From NCBI GenBank assembly GCA_020161535.1, contig JAIUNW010000006.1, positions 1 to 64,000 on the forward strand: a stretch of DNA of 64,000 bases. Reading direction: 5' to 3'. The notes beneath the pieces were generated by a model. It saw only the letters and a list, made by a program, of their open reading frames with translations. It did not search any database and was not told where the DNA came from. Below are positions 56,258-64,000 of this stretch, in pieces. The position numbers and the translations under genes are program-made. Origin of the DNA: Bacteroidota bacterium. Its GTDB lineage: Bacteria; Bacteroidota; Bacteroidia; Chitinophagales; Chitinophagaceae. Numbering within the stretch: the stretch's first letter is position 1; each line of letters starts with the position of its first letter.

Positions 56258-57829
56258 ATGCTTGCTATTATGAAAAATTCGGGGAAGGTCCTGCTCCTTT
56301 CGGCTGTGCTTATGGCTGGCCTGGCAGAGACCAAATCAGCAAATGCACAGGAAGCTACCGTGCAGCTCCAGCCATCGGCCACGCCCGTGGTAATCAACAA
56401 AAACATTTATGGTCATTTCGCCGAGCACCTGGGCACTTGCATTTACGGGGGATTGTATGTAGGCGAGAAGAGCAGCATCCCCAATATCGATGGTGTGCGA
56501 AACGATGTGGTCGAAGCGCTGAAAAAATTAAAGATACCGTTGCTGCGCTGGCCCGGCGGTTGTTTTGCCGATACCTATCACTGGAAAGATGGCATTGGCG
56601 ACAAAGCAAAACGTCCCACGATGATCAATACCTGGTGGGGTGGTGTTACTGAAGACAATAGTTTCGGCACGCACGACTTTCTAAATATGTGCGAACGTCT
56701 CGGCGCCGAGCCCTACCTGGCGGGTAATGTGGGCAGTGGCACGGTGCAGGAATTATCAGAATGGGTACAGTATGTCAATTTCGACGGCAGCAGTCCCATG
56801 GCCAAATTGCGCAAAGAAAATGGGCGCGATACACCCTGGAATGTACACTACTGGGGCGTGGGCAACGAGGCCTGGGGTTGCGGCGGCAATATGACCGCCG
56901 AATACTATGCCAACGAGTATCGCAAGTATGCCACATTCATGAACAACTATTCTGACAAAGCGAAGTTGTTCCGGATTGCGTCGGGTGCCAGCTCGGGCGA
57001 TTACAAATGGACCGAGACCCTGTTGCGCGATATTCCGCATGGTATGTTAGAAGGTGTTGCCTTGCACCATTATGCGGTGATCGACTGGAATGCAAAAGGT
57101 CCCGCTTCCGGTTTTACAGAAGAACAATATGCAGCTACATTAAAGCAGGCATATCTGATGGAAGAACTGGTGACCAAGCACAGTGCTATTATGGACAAAT
57201 ATGATCCGAAGAAAAAACTGGCCCTGGTGGTAGATGAGTGGGGTGGTTGGTACGATGTAGAAGCCGGCACCAATCCAGGTTTTCTGTTTCAGCAGAACAG
57301 CATTCGCGATGCCGTGCTGGCGGGCATGACCCTGAATATTTTCAATAACCACGCCGATCGCGTCCGCATGGCCAACCTCGCGCAAATGGTGAATGTATTG
57401 CAAGCAGTGATTTTGACCGACAAAGCGAAGATGATCCTGACGCCTACCTATCATGTGATGGAGATGTACAATGTGCACCAGGATGCCAACCTGATTCCGC
57501 TGAAAGTACTGACACCCGATTATGTTTTTGGTAAAGAAAGCATACCGGCCATCACGGTTTCGGCATCGACCGATAAGGCCGGAAAGACCCATATTACGCT
57601 CACGAATATTGATGCGCACAAAACGATAGCGGTGAATATTCCGCTGGGCGAACGCAAAGCGAACGGCTATACAGGTCGCATTTTGCAATCGGCGAAATTG
57701 CAGGACTATAACAGTTTCGAACAACCGAATAAAGTAGCACCTGCAGCGTTTACCGGCGCTACGTTGAAGAATGGTTTGTTGATCGTTAAAATGCCGGCTG
57801 CTTCGGTCGTAGTGCTAACATTAAATTAA
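56258..57829 (+). CDS. Alpha-L-arabinofuranosidase, GH51 (first of two)
   Basis: A 523-residue secreted enzyme: leader MKNSGKVLLLSAVLMAGLAETKSANAQ (starts at 56258 or 56270), and a GH51 barrel beginning NIYGHFAEHLGTCIYGGLYVG and KIPLLRWPGGCFADTYHWKDGIG. The acid/base Glu204 lies in GVGNEAWGCGG, and the nucleophile Glu327 in LVVDEWGGWYD. A C-terminal beta domain follows. This is the bacterial type that trims arabinose from arabinan and arabinoxylan fragments. It heads an operon with a second GH51 enzyme and the whole arabinose pathway, so released sugar can be used at once. Confidence 0.95.
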   Translation: MLAIMKNSGKVLLLSAVLMAGLAETKSANAQEATVQLQPSATPVVINKNIYGHFAEHLGTCIYGGLYVGEKSSIPNIDGVRNDVVEALKKLKIPLLRWPGGCFADTYHWKDGIGDKAKRPTMINTWWGGVTEDNSFGTHDFLNMCERLGAEPYLAGNVGSGTVQELSEWVQYVNFDGSSPMAKLRKENGRDTPWNVHYWGVGNEAWGCGGNMTAEYYANEYRKYATFMNNYSDKAKLFRIASGASSGDYKWTETLLRDIPHGMLEGVALHHYAVIDWNAKGPASGFTEEQYAATLKQAYLMEELVTKHSAIMDKYDPKKKLALVVDEWGGWYDVEAGTNPGFLFQQNSIRDAVLAGMTLNIFNNHADRVRMANLAQMVNVLQAVILTDKAKMILTPTYHVMEMYNVHQDANLIPLKVLTPDYVFGKESIPAITVSASTDKAGKTHITLTNIDAHKTIAVNIPLGERKANGYTGRILQSAKLQDYNSFEQPNKVAPAAFTGATLKNGLLIVKMPAASVVVLTLN

Positions 57830-57860
57830 ACGCATGGCATGTATAATTAAACGCATGGCA
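57824..57860 (+). repeat. 21-bp in-frame tandem duplication over the start of the second GH51 gene
   Basis: AATTAAACGCATGGCA occurs at 57824-57839 and again at 57845-57860, a 21-bp period (7 codons). Each copy holds an ATG in the same frame (57834 and 57855), so the downstream gene has two equivalent starts. The first copy includes the stop codon of the upstream gene. Confidence 0.85.
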
Positions 57861-59873
57861 CGGAAAATTAAACGGCAGCTACCCAGCTATTTTATCGCGG
57901 GTGTTTCGTTGGCCTGCACCACCATGCTAACTTGTTCAACTGCGTCGCTGGCGCAGGTTCATGTCCTGCAGGTAGATGCCAGTCGATCTAACGGTGCCGT
58001 ACAACCGACGATGTGGGGCATTTTTTTCGAAGACATCAACCTGGGGGCAGATGGCGGTATTTATGCCGAGCTGGTGAAAAACAGGTCGTTCGAATTCATC
58101 AAACCATTGATGGGCTGGGACCTGAATGGAAAAAAACTGAAAGAAGGCAGTTTTCTTTTGATCAATGAAGCCAAAGAAAGGCCCAATAACCCGCGCTTCC
58201 TGCAAGTAAGTTTGAGCGATGCGGCAGCAGGCGATCTCGGTTTGGTCAACGAAGGCTTTCGGGGCATGGGCATCAAAAAAGACCTGGCCTATGATTTCTC
58301 TATTCAATATCGGCGCTTAACCAACCCCATCAGCCTGCTGTTGCAATTGAAAAACAGCAGCGGAAAAATCATTGGCAGCGGTCAGCTAACACTCAATGCT
58401 ACGGGCGATGACTGGCAGCAGGCCAGTACAAGCTTTCGCGCTACTGATACCGCCGCCAGCGGGCAATTGCAGATCTGGCTCGTGGGCAATGGCCAGGTGG
58501 ACCTCGATCAGGTTTCATTTTTTCCCGGCGATACCTGGAAGGGTCGCAAGGGTGGCTTGCGTGCCGATATGGTGCAGGCCCTGGCAGATTTGAAACCAGG
58601 GTTTATTCGTTTTCCCGGGGGCTGCATTGTAGAAGGCCATGAGCTCAGCACACGGTACCAGTGGAAAAAAACGGTGGGGCCGGTAGCGAACCGACCACTC
58701 AGCATCAACCGCTGGAACAATGAATTTGCTGAACGCGCAGCGCCCGATTATTTTCAAACCTTCGGACTTGGCTTCTTCGAATATTTCCAGTTGGCCGAAG
58801 ATATTGGCGCCGAACCCTTGCCCATTTTGAGTTGTGGCATGGCCTGCCAGTTCAATTCGGCCGAACTGGTGCCGCTTGATGAACTGGAACCGTATATCCA
58901 GGATGCGATCGACCTGATTGAGTTTGCTAACGGTGATACACAAACGAAATGGGGCGCTTTGCGTGCCAGCATGGGTCACCCCGCCCCCTTCAACTTAAAA
59001 ATGATGGGCATTGGCAACGAAAACTGGGGGCCGCAGTACCTGGAACGCGTCAAAGTGTTTGCAGCCCGGCTGAAAGCCCAACACCCTGAAGTGAAACTCA
59101 TCACCAGTGCCGGTCCTTTTTCTTCTGGTGAGATGTTTGACACACTCGACAAAGGCTTGCGGGCATTACAGGTCGACTTCATCGATGAACATTATTATAT
59201 GTCGCCCGACTGGTTTCTACGCCATGCCAACCGCTACGACCATTACGACCGCCAGGGCCCGAAAATTTTTGCAGGTGAATACGCGGCGCATCCGCCCAAG
59301 CAACCGCAGGGCCCCTTGCGCAATAACTGGCAGGCAGCGCTCAGCGAAGCGGCCTTTATGACCGGCCTCGAACGCAATGCCGCCGTGGTGGAAATGTGCT
59401 CGTATGCGCCGCTGTTTGCCCATATCGACGGCTGGCAATGGTCGCCCGACCTGATATGGGTCGACAACCTGAACAGCTATCCCACGCCAAACTACTATGT
59501 GCAGCAATTGTATTCACTGAACAAGGGAACAAAAACGATTTCCATAGAAGAGGGCGGCAAGGCCCTCAGCGGGCAAGATAGTTTGTATGCAAGCGCCGTG
59601 TTGGATGAAAAGCAATCGATGCTGATCATCAAACTGGTGAATGCCGATGGCGTGGATAAAAAAACAGTACTGAACCTGAAAGGGTTGCGGATCAAAGCAA
59701 AAGAAGCCGAGCGAATTGATATGAAGTCAACCGATCCGCTGGCGGTGAATGCGGTTGGTGCTGCCCCCAAACTGATTCCGCAAAAAGCCAGCGTGGCAAT
59801 CAAAACCAGCAACTGGGCAATGGTTCTTCCGGCAAATTCCTTTACCGTATTGAGAATTCCCTATCAGAAATAA
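57834..59873 (+). CDS. Alpha-L-arabinofuranosidase, GH51 with N-terminal carbohydrate-binding-like region (second)
   Basis: A 679-residue secreted enzyme. After a basic leader and hydrophobic stretch (YFIAGVSLACTTMLTCSTASLAQ) it has QPTMWGIFFEDINLGADGGIYAELVKNRSFEF, the GH51 opening. A beta-sandwich insert of CBM4/9 type follows (about residues 95-240; GFRGMGIKKDLAYDFSIQYRRL, LNATGDDWQQASTSFRATD). The barrel has FIRFPGGCIVEGHEL, acid/base Glu396 in GIGNENWGPQYL and nucleophile Glu482 in FAGEYAAHP. The subtype differs clearly from the preceding GH51, so the pair probably acts on different linkages. The start is either 57834 or 57855 because of an in-frame duplication; 57855 gives a more usual leader length. 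Confidence 0.93.
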   Translation: MACIIKRMARKIKRQLPSYFIAGVSLACTTMLTCSTASLAQVHVLQVDASRSNGAVQPTMWGIFFEDINLGADGGIYAELVKNRSFEFIKPLMGWDLNGKKLKEGSFLLINEAKERPNNPRFLQVSLSDAAAGDLGLVNEGFRGMGIKKDLAYDFSIQYRRLTNPISLLLQLKNSSGKIIGSGQLTLNATGDDWQQASTSFRATDTAASGQLQIWLVGNGQVDLDQVSFFPGDTWKGRKGGLRADMVQALADLKPGFIRFPGGCIVEGHELSTRYQWKKTVGPVANRPLSINRWNNEFAERAAPDYFQTFGLGFFEYFQLAEDIGAEPLPILSCGMACQFNSAELVPLDELEPYIQDAIDLIEFANGDTQTKWGALRASMGHPAPFNLKMMGIGNENWGPQYLERVKVFAARLKAQHPEVKLITSAGPFSSGEMFDTLDKGLRALQVDFIDEHYYMSPDWFLRHANRYDHYDRQGPKIFAGEYAAHPPKQPQGPLRNNWQAALSEAAFMTGLERNAAVVEMCSYAPLFAHIDGWQWSPDLIWVDNLNSYPTPNYYVQQLYSLNKGTKTISIEEGGKALSGQDSLYASAVLDEKQSMLIIKLVNADGVDKKTVLNLKGLRIKAKEAERIDMKSTDPLAVNAVGAAPKLIPQKASVAIKTSNWAMVLPANSFTVLRIPYQK

Positions 59874-59898
59874 TGTAGGTTGCTACAAATGTGTACAG

Positions 59899-60555
59899 AT
59901 GAAGAAAATATTGGCAGGCTATAAAGGGTTTTTGTTTGACCTGAACGGTACGATGATCGATGACATGGGGTATCATGTGGAAGCCTGGACCAAAGTGTTT
60001 AACGACGATTTAGATGCCAACCTCGACTATGATGGCGTGAAGAAACAGATGTATGGAAAAAATTCAGAAGTGTTGGAACGGGTATTTGGTCAGGGCCGGT
60101 TTACCAGCGAAGAAATGGATCGCATCGGGTTGGAGAAAGAGAAAGCCTATCAACGGGCTTATCTGCCAGCCTTGCGATTGATCGACGGTCTGCCCGCACT
60201 CTTGCAAGAAGCAAAAGATGCGGGTATAAAAATGGCGATTGGCTCGGCAGCCATTCCGTTCAATATTGATTTTGTATTGGACAATCTGTCGATTCGCGCT
60301 TATTTTGACGCCATCGTCAGCGCCGATGATGTAGTGATGAGTAAGCCTAATCCCGAAGTGTACCTGCAATGCGCGGCCTTATTGGGTTTGGCACCGGCCG
60401 ATTGCCTGGTATTTGAAGATGCGCCCAAAGGCGTTGAAGCTGCAGCCAATGCCGGTATGAAAGCCGTGGTGATTTTGACCCTGCACCAGCAGCAGGAGTT
60501 TGACGCCTATGATAATGTAATTGCTTTTGTCAATAATTATACTGAACTGGAATAA
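59899..60555 (+). CDS. HAD-family beta-phosphoglucomutase-like protein with altered DxD motif
   Basis: A 218-residue HAD hydrolase of the beta-phosphoglucomutase/phosphatase subgroup. Motif I reads GFLFDLNGTMIDDM, so the second Asp of the canonical DxDGT is Asn. Motif II Ser is in AIGSAAIPFN, Lys in VMSKPNPEVY and the acidic motif in CLVFEDAPKGVEAAANAG. The nucleophilic Asp is kept while the acid/base residue is not, so ordinary phosphatase activity may be reduced or specialised. It lies 25 bp after the GH51 gene and 9 bp before araB, suggesting work on a phosphorylated arabinose-pathway sugar. Confidence 0.87.
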   Translation: MKKILAGYKGFLFDLNGTMIDDMGYHVEAWTKVFNDDLDANLDYDGVKKQMYGKNSEVLERVFGQGRFTSEEMDRIGLEKEKAYQRAYLPALRLIDGLPALLQEAKDAGIKMAIGSAAIPFNIDFVLDNLSIRAYFDAIVSADDVVMSKPNPEVYLQCAALLGLAPADCLVFEDAPKGVEAAANAGMKAVVILTLHQQQEFDAYDNVIAFVNNYTELE

Positions 60556-60564
60556 ACAACCTGT

Positions 60565-62241
60565 ATGTTAGAAACGGTTATTGGTGTTGATTACGGCACA
60601 GATTCGGTTCGATCGGTATTGGTGGATGCCAGTAATGGCCAGGAACTTGCTGCCGCTATTTTCGCTTACCCACGCTGGGCCGAAGGCCGCTACTGTGATC
60701 CGGCAAAAAGCCAGTTTAGACAACACCCACTCGATTATGTTGAAGGATTGGAAGCGACCATCAAAGAATGCCTGCAGAAAGCAGGCCCACAAGCCGCAGC
60801 TGCTGTGAAAGCGATATCGATCGATACCACGGGCTCTACACCGGTGGCGGTTGACAAAGCCGGAGCGCCCCTCGCGTTGCTGCCCGCCTTTCGCGAAAAC
60901 CCCAACGCCATGTTTGTGTTGTGGAAAGACCATGTATCGGTAAACGAAGCGGCACAGATCAATGAACACGCCAAAAAATTCGATACCAACTACCTGCAAT
61001 TTGTCGGCGGCATATATTCTTCCGAATGGTATTGGGCCAAACTGCTGCATGTGCTGCGAACAGATATTTCGGTTAGGGATGCCTGTTATGGATGGGTAGA
61101 GCATTGCGATTGGATTCCTTTTTTATTAACAGGTGGCACCGATTTTTCGCAATTAAAAAGAGGCATTTGTTCAGCCGGGCACAAAGCATTGTGGGCTACC
61201 GAGTTTGGCGGTATGCCCCCTGATGCATTTTTCAGTAGTCTGGATCCGCTGTTGGCGGGCTATGCCAATAAGCAATTTGCCGAAGCGTTACCGGCCGACC
61301 AACCAGCCGGAAAATTATCGCCCGAATGGGCAGCTAAACTGGGCCTTACTACCGATGTGGTAGTGGGCATTGGCGCGTTTGATGCACATATGGGTGCTGT
61401 CGGCGGACAAATTGAACCTTATTACCTCAGCAAAGTGATGGGCACATCTACTTGCGATATGTTGGTGGCGCCCATGGAGGAGATGCGCGGGGTGCTGGTG
61501 AAAGGCATTTGCGGACAAGTACCTGGTTCTGTGGTGCCCGGCATGTTGGGCATGGAAGCGGGGCAGTCGGCTTTTGGTGATACCTATGCCTGGTTTCGAA
61601 AAATGATTATGGAATTTACCGGCGGTTTGCTGCAAGCGTCCAGCATCATTGATAAAGAGACCGCGAAAAAACTCGAAGCCGAATTGAATGAGAAATTCAT
61701 TACGGTGCTGGCTACACAGGCGTCGGCACTGCCGCTGGGTGAACAAGATGAACTAGCGGTCGATTGGTTGAATGGCCGACGCACACCCGATGCCAACCAG
61801 GAATTAAAGGGAAGTATCACCGGCCTGCATTTGGGAACCGATGCGGCGCGCATTTTTAAAGCATTGGTTGAAGCCACCTGCTTTGGTGCGCGGGCCATTG
61901 TTGAACGATTCAGACAAGAAGGCGTTCCGGTAAAAGGACTTATTGGCCTGGGTGGCGTGGCGAGAAAATCGCCCTATATCATGCAGACCATGGCCAATGT
62001 GATGCAGATGCCGATAAAAATTCATCGCTCCACACAAACCTGCGCGGCCGGTGCGGCCATGTTTGCAGCAACGGCTGCCGGCATCTATCACACCGTGCAG
62101 GAAGCGATGGAAGCAATGGGCCAGGGTTTCGATATGGAATACCAACCTGATACCGGCCTGGCCAATTATTATAACCAACGGTATGCGCGTTGCCAGGCAC
62201 AGGGCGCATTTACCGACAGCCATAAAAACCATGCGTTATAA
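60565..62241 (+). CDS. araB: Ribulokinase
   Basis: A 558-residue FGGY-type kinase that phosphorylates L-ribulose. It has the opening VIGVDYGTDSVRSVLVDASNGQE, SIDTTGSTPVAVD, FRENPNAMFVLWKDH, a long AraB-specific middle (YGWVEHCDWIPFLLTG), GIGAFDAHMGAVGGQIEPYYLSKVMGTSTCDMLV and the nucleotide site LIGLGGVARKSPYIMQTMANVM. Length matches AraB (about 560) and exceeds xylulokinase. The 3' end overlaps araD by 11 bp. Confidence 0.96.
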   Translation: MLETVIGVDYGTDSVRSVLVDASNGQELAAAIFAYPRWAEGRYCDPAKSQFRQHPLDYVEGLEATIKECLQKAGPQAAAAVKAISIDTTGSTPVAVDKAGAPLALLPAFRENPNAMFVLWKDHVSVNEAAQINEHAKKFDTNYLQFVGGIYSSEWYWAKLLHVLRTDISVRDACYGWVEHCDWIPFLLTGGTDFSQLKRGICSAGHKALWATEFGGMPPDAFFSSLDPLLAGYANKQFAEALPADQPAGKLSPEWAAKLGLTTDVVVGIGAFDAHMGAVGGQIEPYYLSKVMGTSTCDMLVAPMEEMRGVLVKGICGQVPGSVVPGMLGMEAGQSAFGDTYAWFRKMIMEFTGGLLQASSIIDKETAKKLEAELNEKFITVLATQASALPLGEQDELAVDWLNGRRTPDANQELKGSITGLHLGTDAARIFKALVEATCFGARAIVERFRQEGVPVKGLIGLGGVARKSPYIMQTMANVMQMPIKIHRSTQTCAAGAAMFAATAAGIYHTVQEAMEAMGQGFDMEYQPDTGLANYYNQRYARCQAQGAFTDSHKNHAL

Positions 62242-62929
62242 AGAAATCAGAGAGGCGGCTTACGAAGCCAATATGCAATTGCCCAAACTTGGGTTGGTGC
62301 TGTTCAGCTTTGGCAATGTAAGTGCGGCCGACCGAAGCAAGGGCGTATTCGCCATCAAGCCCAGTGGCGTTCCTTACCATGAACTATCCGTTGAATCGAT
62401 GGTGGTGGTAGACTTCGATGGGCAAATTGTAAAAGGGAAATTACGTCCGTCGTCAGACACCAAGACCCATGCGGTGCTCTACAAACACTGGGAAGGCATT
62501 GGGGGCATTGTGCACACCCACAGTGAATACGCAACGGCATGGGCGCAGGCACAGCGCGACATTCCGCTTTTTGGTACCACCCATGCCGATCACAATACCG
62601 TTGATATTCCCTGCGCGCCACCCATGGCCGATCACATGATCGAAGGCAATTACGAGTATGAAACCGGTTTCCAGATCATGCAGTGTTTTCAGGAGCGAAA
62701 ACTCAATTATAAAGAAGTGGAAATGGTTTTGGTTGGCAACCACGCGCCTTTTACCTGGGCAAAAACGGCGACCAAAGCGGTGTACAACAGCGCGGTGCTG
62801 GAATATGTAGCGAAGATGGCCTGGTTGACCGAACAGATCAACCCCCAGGCGCCACGGCTCAAAGAGGCACTCATCAAAAAACACTATACAAGAAAACATG
62901 GCCCCGACTCCTATTACGGGCAATCTTAA
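62231..62929 (+). CDS. araD: L-ribulose-5-phosphate 4-epimerase
   Basis: A 232-residue class II aldolase-fold enzyme converting L-ribulose-5-phosphate to D-xylulose-5-phosphate. It has [62 protein letters not shown] (two metal His), [22 protein letters not shown] and [15 protein letters not shown] (third metal His). The start is the ATG at 62231, within the end of araB. It fits AraD length (231 in E. coli). Confidence 0.96.
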   Translation: MRYKEIREAAYEANMQLPKLGLVLFSFGNVSAADRSKGVFAIKPSGVPYHELSVESMVVVDFDGQIVKGKLRPSSDTKTHAVLYKHWEGIGGIVHTHSEYATAWAQAQRDIPLFGTTHADHNTVDIPCAPPMADHMIEGNYEYETGFQIMQCFQERKLNYKEVEMVLVGNHAPFTWAKTATKAVYNSAVLEYVAKMAWLTEQINPQAPRLKEALIKKHYTRKHGPDSYYGQS

Positions 62930-62940
62930 AAACAACTGCT

Positions 62941-64000
62941 ATGAACGATCTCAAAAAGCTGGAAGTTTGGTTTGTTACCGGCAGCCAGCATTTGTACGGA
63001 GAAGAGACTTTGAAACAAGTGGCCGAGCATGCATCACAGATCGCAAAAGCACTGGATGCATCCAAGCGTATATGCGTATCCGTTAGTTGGAGGCCGACGG
63101 TGAAGTCGGCCGAAGAAATTTATGCGGTTTGTGAAGAAGCCAACCAGGCAAAGAACTGCATTGGCATCATCGCGTGGATGCACACGTTTTCGCCGGCCAA
63201 GATGTGGATTGGTGGGTTGAAGATTTTGCAGAAGCCATTGCTGCACTTACATACGCAGTTCAACCGGGATATCCCCTGGCAGTCGATCGATATGGATTTT
63301 ATGAACCTGAACCAGAGTGCGCATGGTGATCGTGAATTCGGTTTTATCATGAGCAGGATGCGTTTGCGTCGCAAGGTAGTGGTGGGCCATTGGGAAGACC
63401 CGGTGGTGCAAGACGGTATTGATGTATGGGCAAGAGCTGCAGTGGGCCTGCACGACTGGCAGGGCGCGCGCTTTGTGCGCTTTGGCGACAATATGCGGCA
63501 TGTGGCGGTGACCGAAGGCGATAAAGTTGAGGCGCAAATCAAATTCGGTTACAGTGTGAATACGCATGGCATTGGCGACCTGGTGAACATAATATCGGCA
63601 GTCAGTGATGCGGCGGTAGATCAATTGATCAGTGAATATGAAGACCAATATCAACTGGCGCCAACATTGTTGAAAGGCGGTGAAAAACGGGCTTCGCTCA
63701 TTGATGCGGCTCGCATCGAACTCGGCATGCGGGCTTTTTTGGCCGATGGTGGTTACAAGGGTTTTACCGACACTTTTGAAGACCTGCATGGTATGAAGCA
63801 ATTGCCCGGTATTGCTACGCAGCGACTGATGGCCGATGGTTATGGTTTTGGTGGTGAGGGCGATTGGAAAACAGCGGCCCTGGTGCGGGTGATGAAAACC
63901 ATGGCAACCGGATTGAAAGGCGGCAACTCGTTCATGGAAGATTATACATATCATTTTGATCCGGCGAATAAAATGGTATTGGGTTCGCATATGCTGGAGA
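62941..64000 (+). CDS. araA: L-arabinose isomerase (partial, runs off the right edge)
   Basis: The first 353 residues of the enzyme converting L-arabinose to L-ribulose are present. The N-terminus [26 protein letters not shown] is diagnostic. [61 protein letters not shown], and the segment [25 protein letters not shown] follow, the latter holding a catalytic/metal Glu, as does FMEDYTYHF. The frame is open to the last base; about 150 residues are missing. It follows araD by 11 bp and completes the set GH51-GH51-HAD-araB-araD-araA. Confidence 0.97.
   Translation, partial: MNDLKKLEVWFVTGSQHLYGEETLKQVAEHASQIAKALDASKRICVSVSWRPTVKSAEEIYAVCEEANQAKNCIGIIAWMHTFSPAKMWIGGLKILQKPLLHLHTQFNRDIPWQSIDMDFMNLNQSAHGDREFGFIMSRMRLRRKVVVGHWEDPVVQDGIDVWARAAVGLHDWQGARFVRFGDNMRHVAVTEGDKVEAQIKFGYSVNTHGIGDLVNIISAVSDAAVDQLISEYEDQYQLAPTLLKGGEKRASLIDAARIELGMRAFLADGGYKGFTDTFEDLHGMKQLPGIATQRLMADGYGFGGEGDWKTAALVRVMKTMATGLKGGNSFMEDYTYHFDPANKMVLGSHMLE

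Overview
The window comes from a chromosome of a Bacteroidota bacterium, most likely family Chitinophagaceae. The evidence is a FecR / STN-domain SusC / SusD-like trio, several -7 boxes of the Bacteroidota type TAnnTTTG close to start codons, no obvious Shine-Dalgarno sequences, DUF2911, DUF3127 and TIGR02757 proteins, and a GH51-araBDA arabinose operon. Base composition is moderate over most of the window. The first 2.3 kb is visibly AT-richer and looks acquired.

Layout. 1-2.4 kb: the end of an IS21-like element cuts short a probable restriction endonuclease gene beside an intact C5-cytosine methyltransferase, followed by about 1.2 kb of almost gene-free DNA with long imperfect inverted repeats. 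2.5-9.4 kb: core genes (deoxyhypusine-synthase-like enzyme, ACP phosphodiesterase, DUF2911 protein, asparagine synthetase, trans-sulfuration PLP enzyme, TIGR02757 protein).

9.5-25.2 kb, all on the plus strand, is the most distinctive region. It holds FecR anti-sigma, SusC, SusD, two Tat-exported SelA-like PLP enzymes with a Tat-exported RidA between them, an ECF sigma factor, a lipid-anchored sorbosone/glucose-dehydrogenase-type beta-propeller with a cytochrome c domain, a secreted amidohydrolase fused to a YhcH domain, a secreted RraA-type aldolase and an organic-anion MFS permease. I read it as an envelope-located catabolic pathway: outer-membrane uptake, oxidation, deacylation, PLP-dependent ammonia elimination with RidA clean-up, aldol cleavage, then import of the acid products. 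An N-acetylated amino sugar is one substrate that would fit, but this is inference. Two copies of what looks like one structured RNA element sit before susC (10591-10681) and before the dehydrogenase (19345-19446).

25.2-33.2 kb: housekeeping and small genes (enoyl-CoA hydratase family, adenylate kinase, MsrB, YceI, receiver-only response regulators, YtxH and holin-like stress genes), with a DUF4262 gene enclosed by 48-bp inverted repeats. 33.5-40 kb: rpoN followed by an NtrC-type activator and two sensor kinases. 40-52.7 kb: BrkB/YihY membrane protein, several very small membrane or lipoproteins, RaiA-like protein, PurF-like amidotransferase, SixA-type phosphatase, glycosyltransferase, aminotransferase, SNF2 helicase, nuclease. 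52.7-54.5 kb: alpha-L-fucosidase with a mutarotase. 54.6-56.1 kb: exonuclease VII. 56.2 kb to the end: an L-arabinose operon (two GH51 arabinofuranosidases, HAD phosphatase, AraB, AraD, AraA) that runs off the right edge.

No tRNA, rRNA or CRISPR array was recognised.
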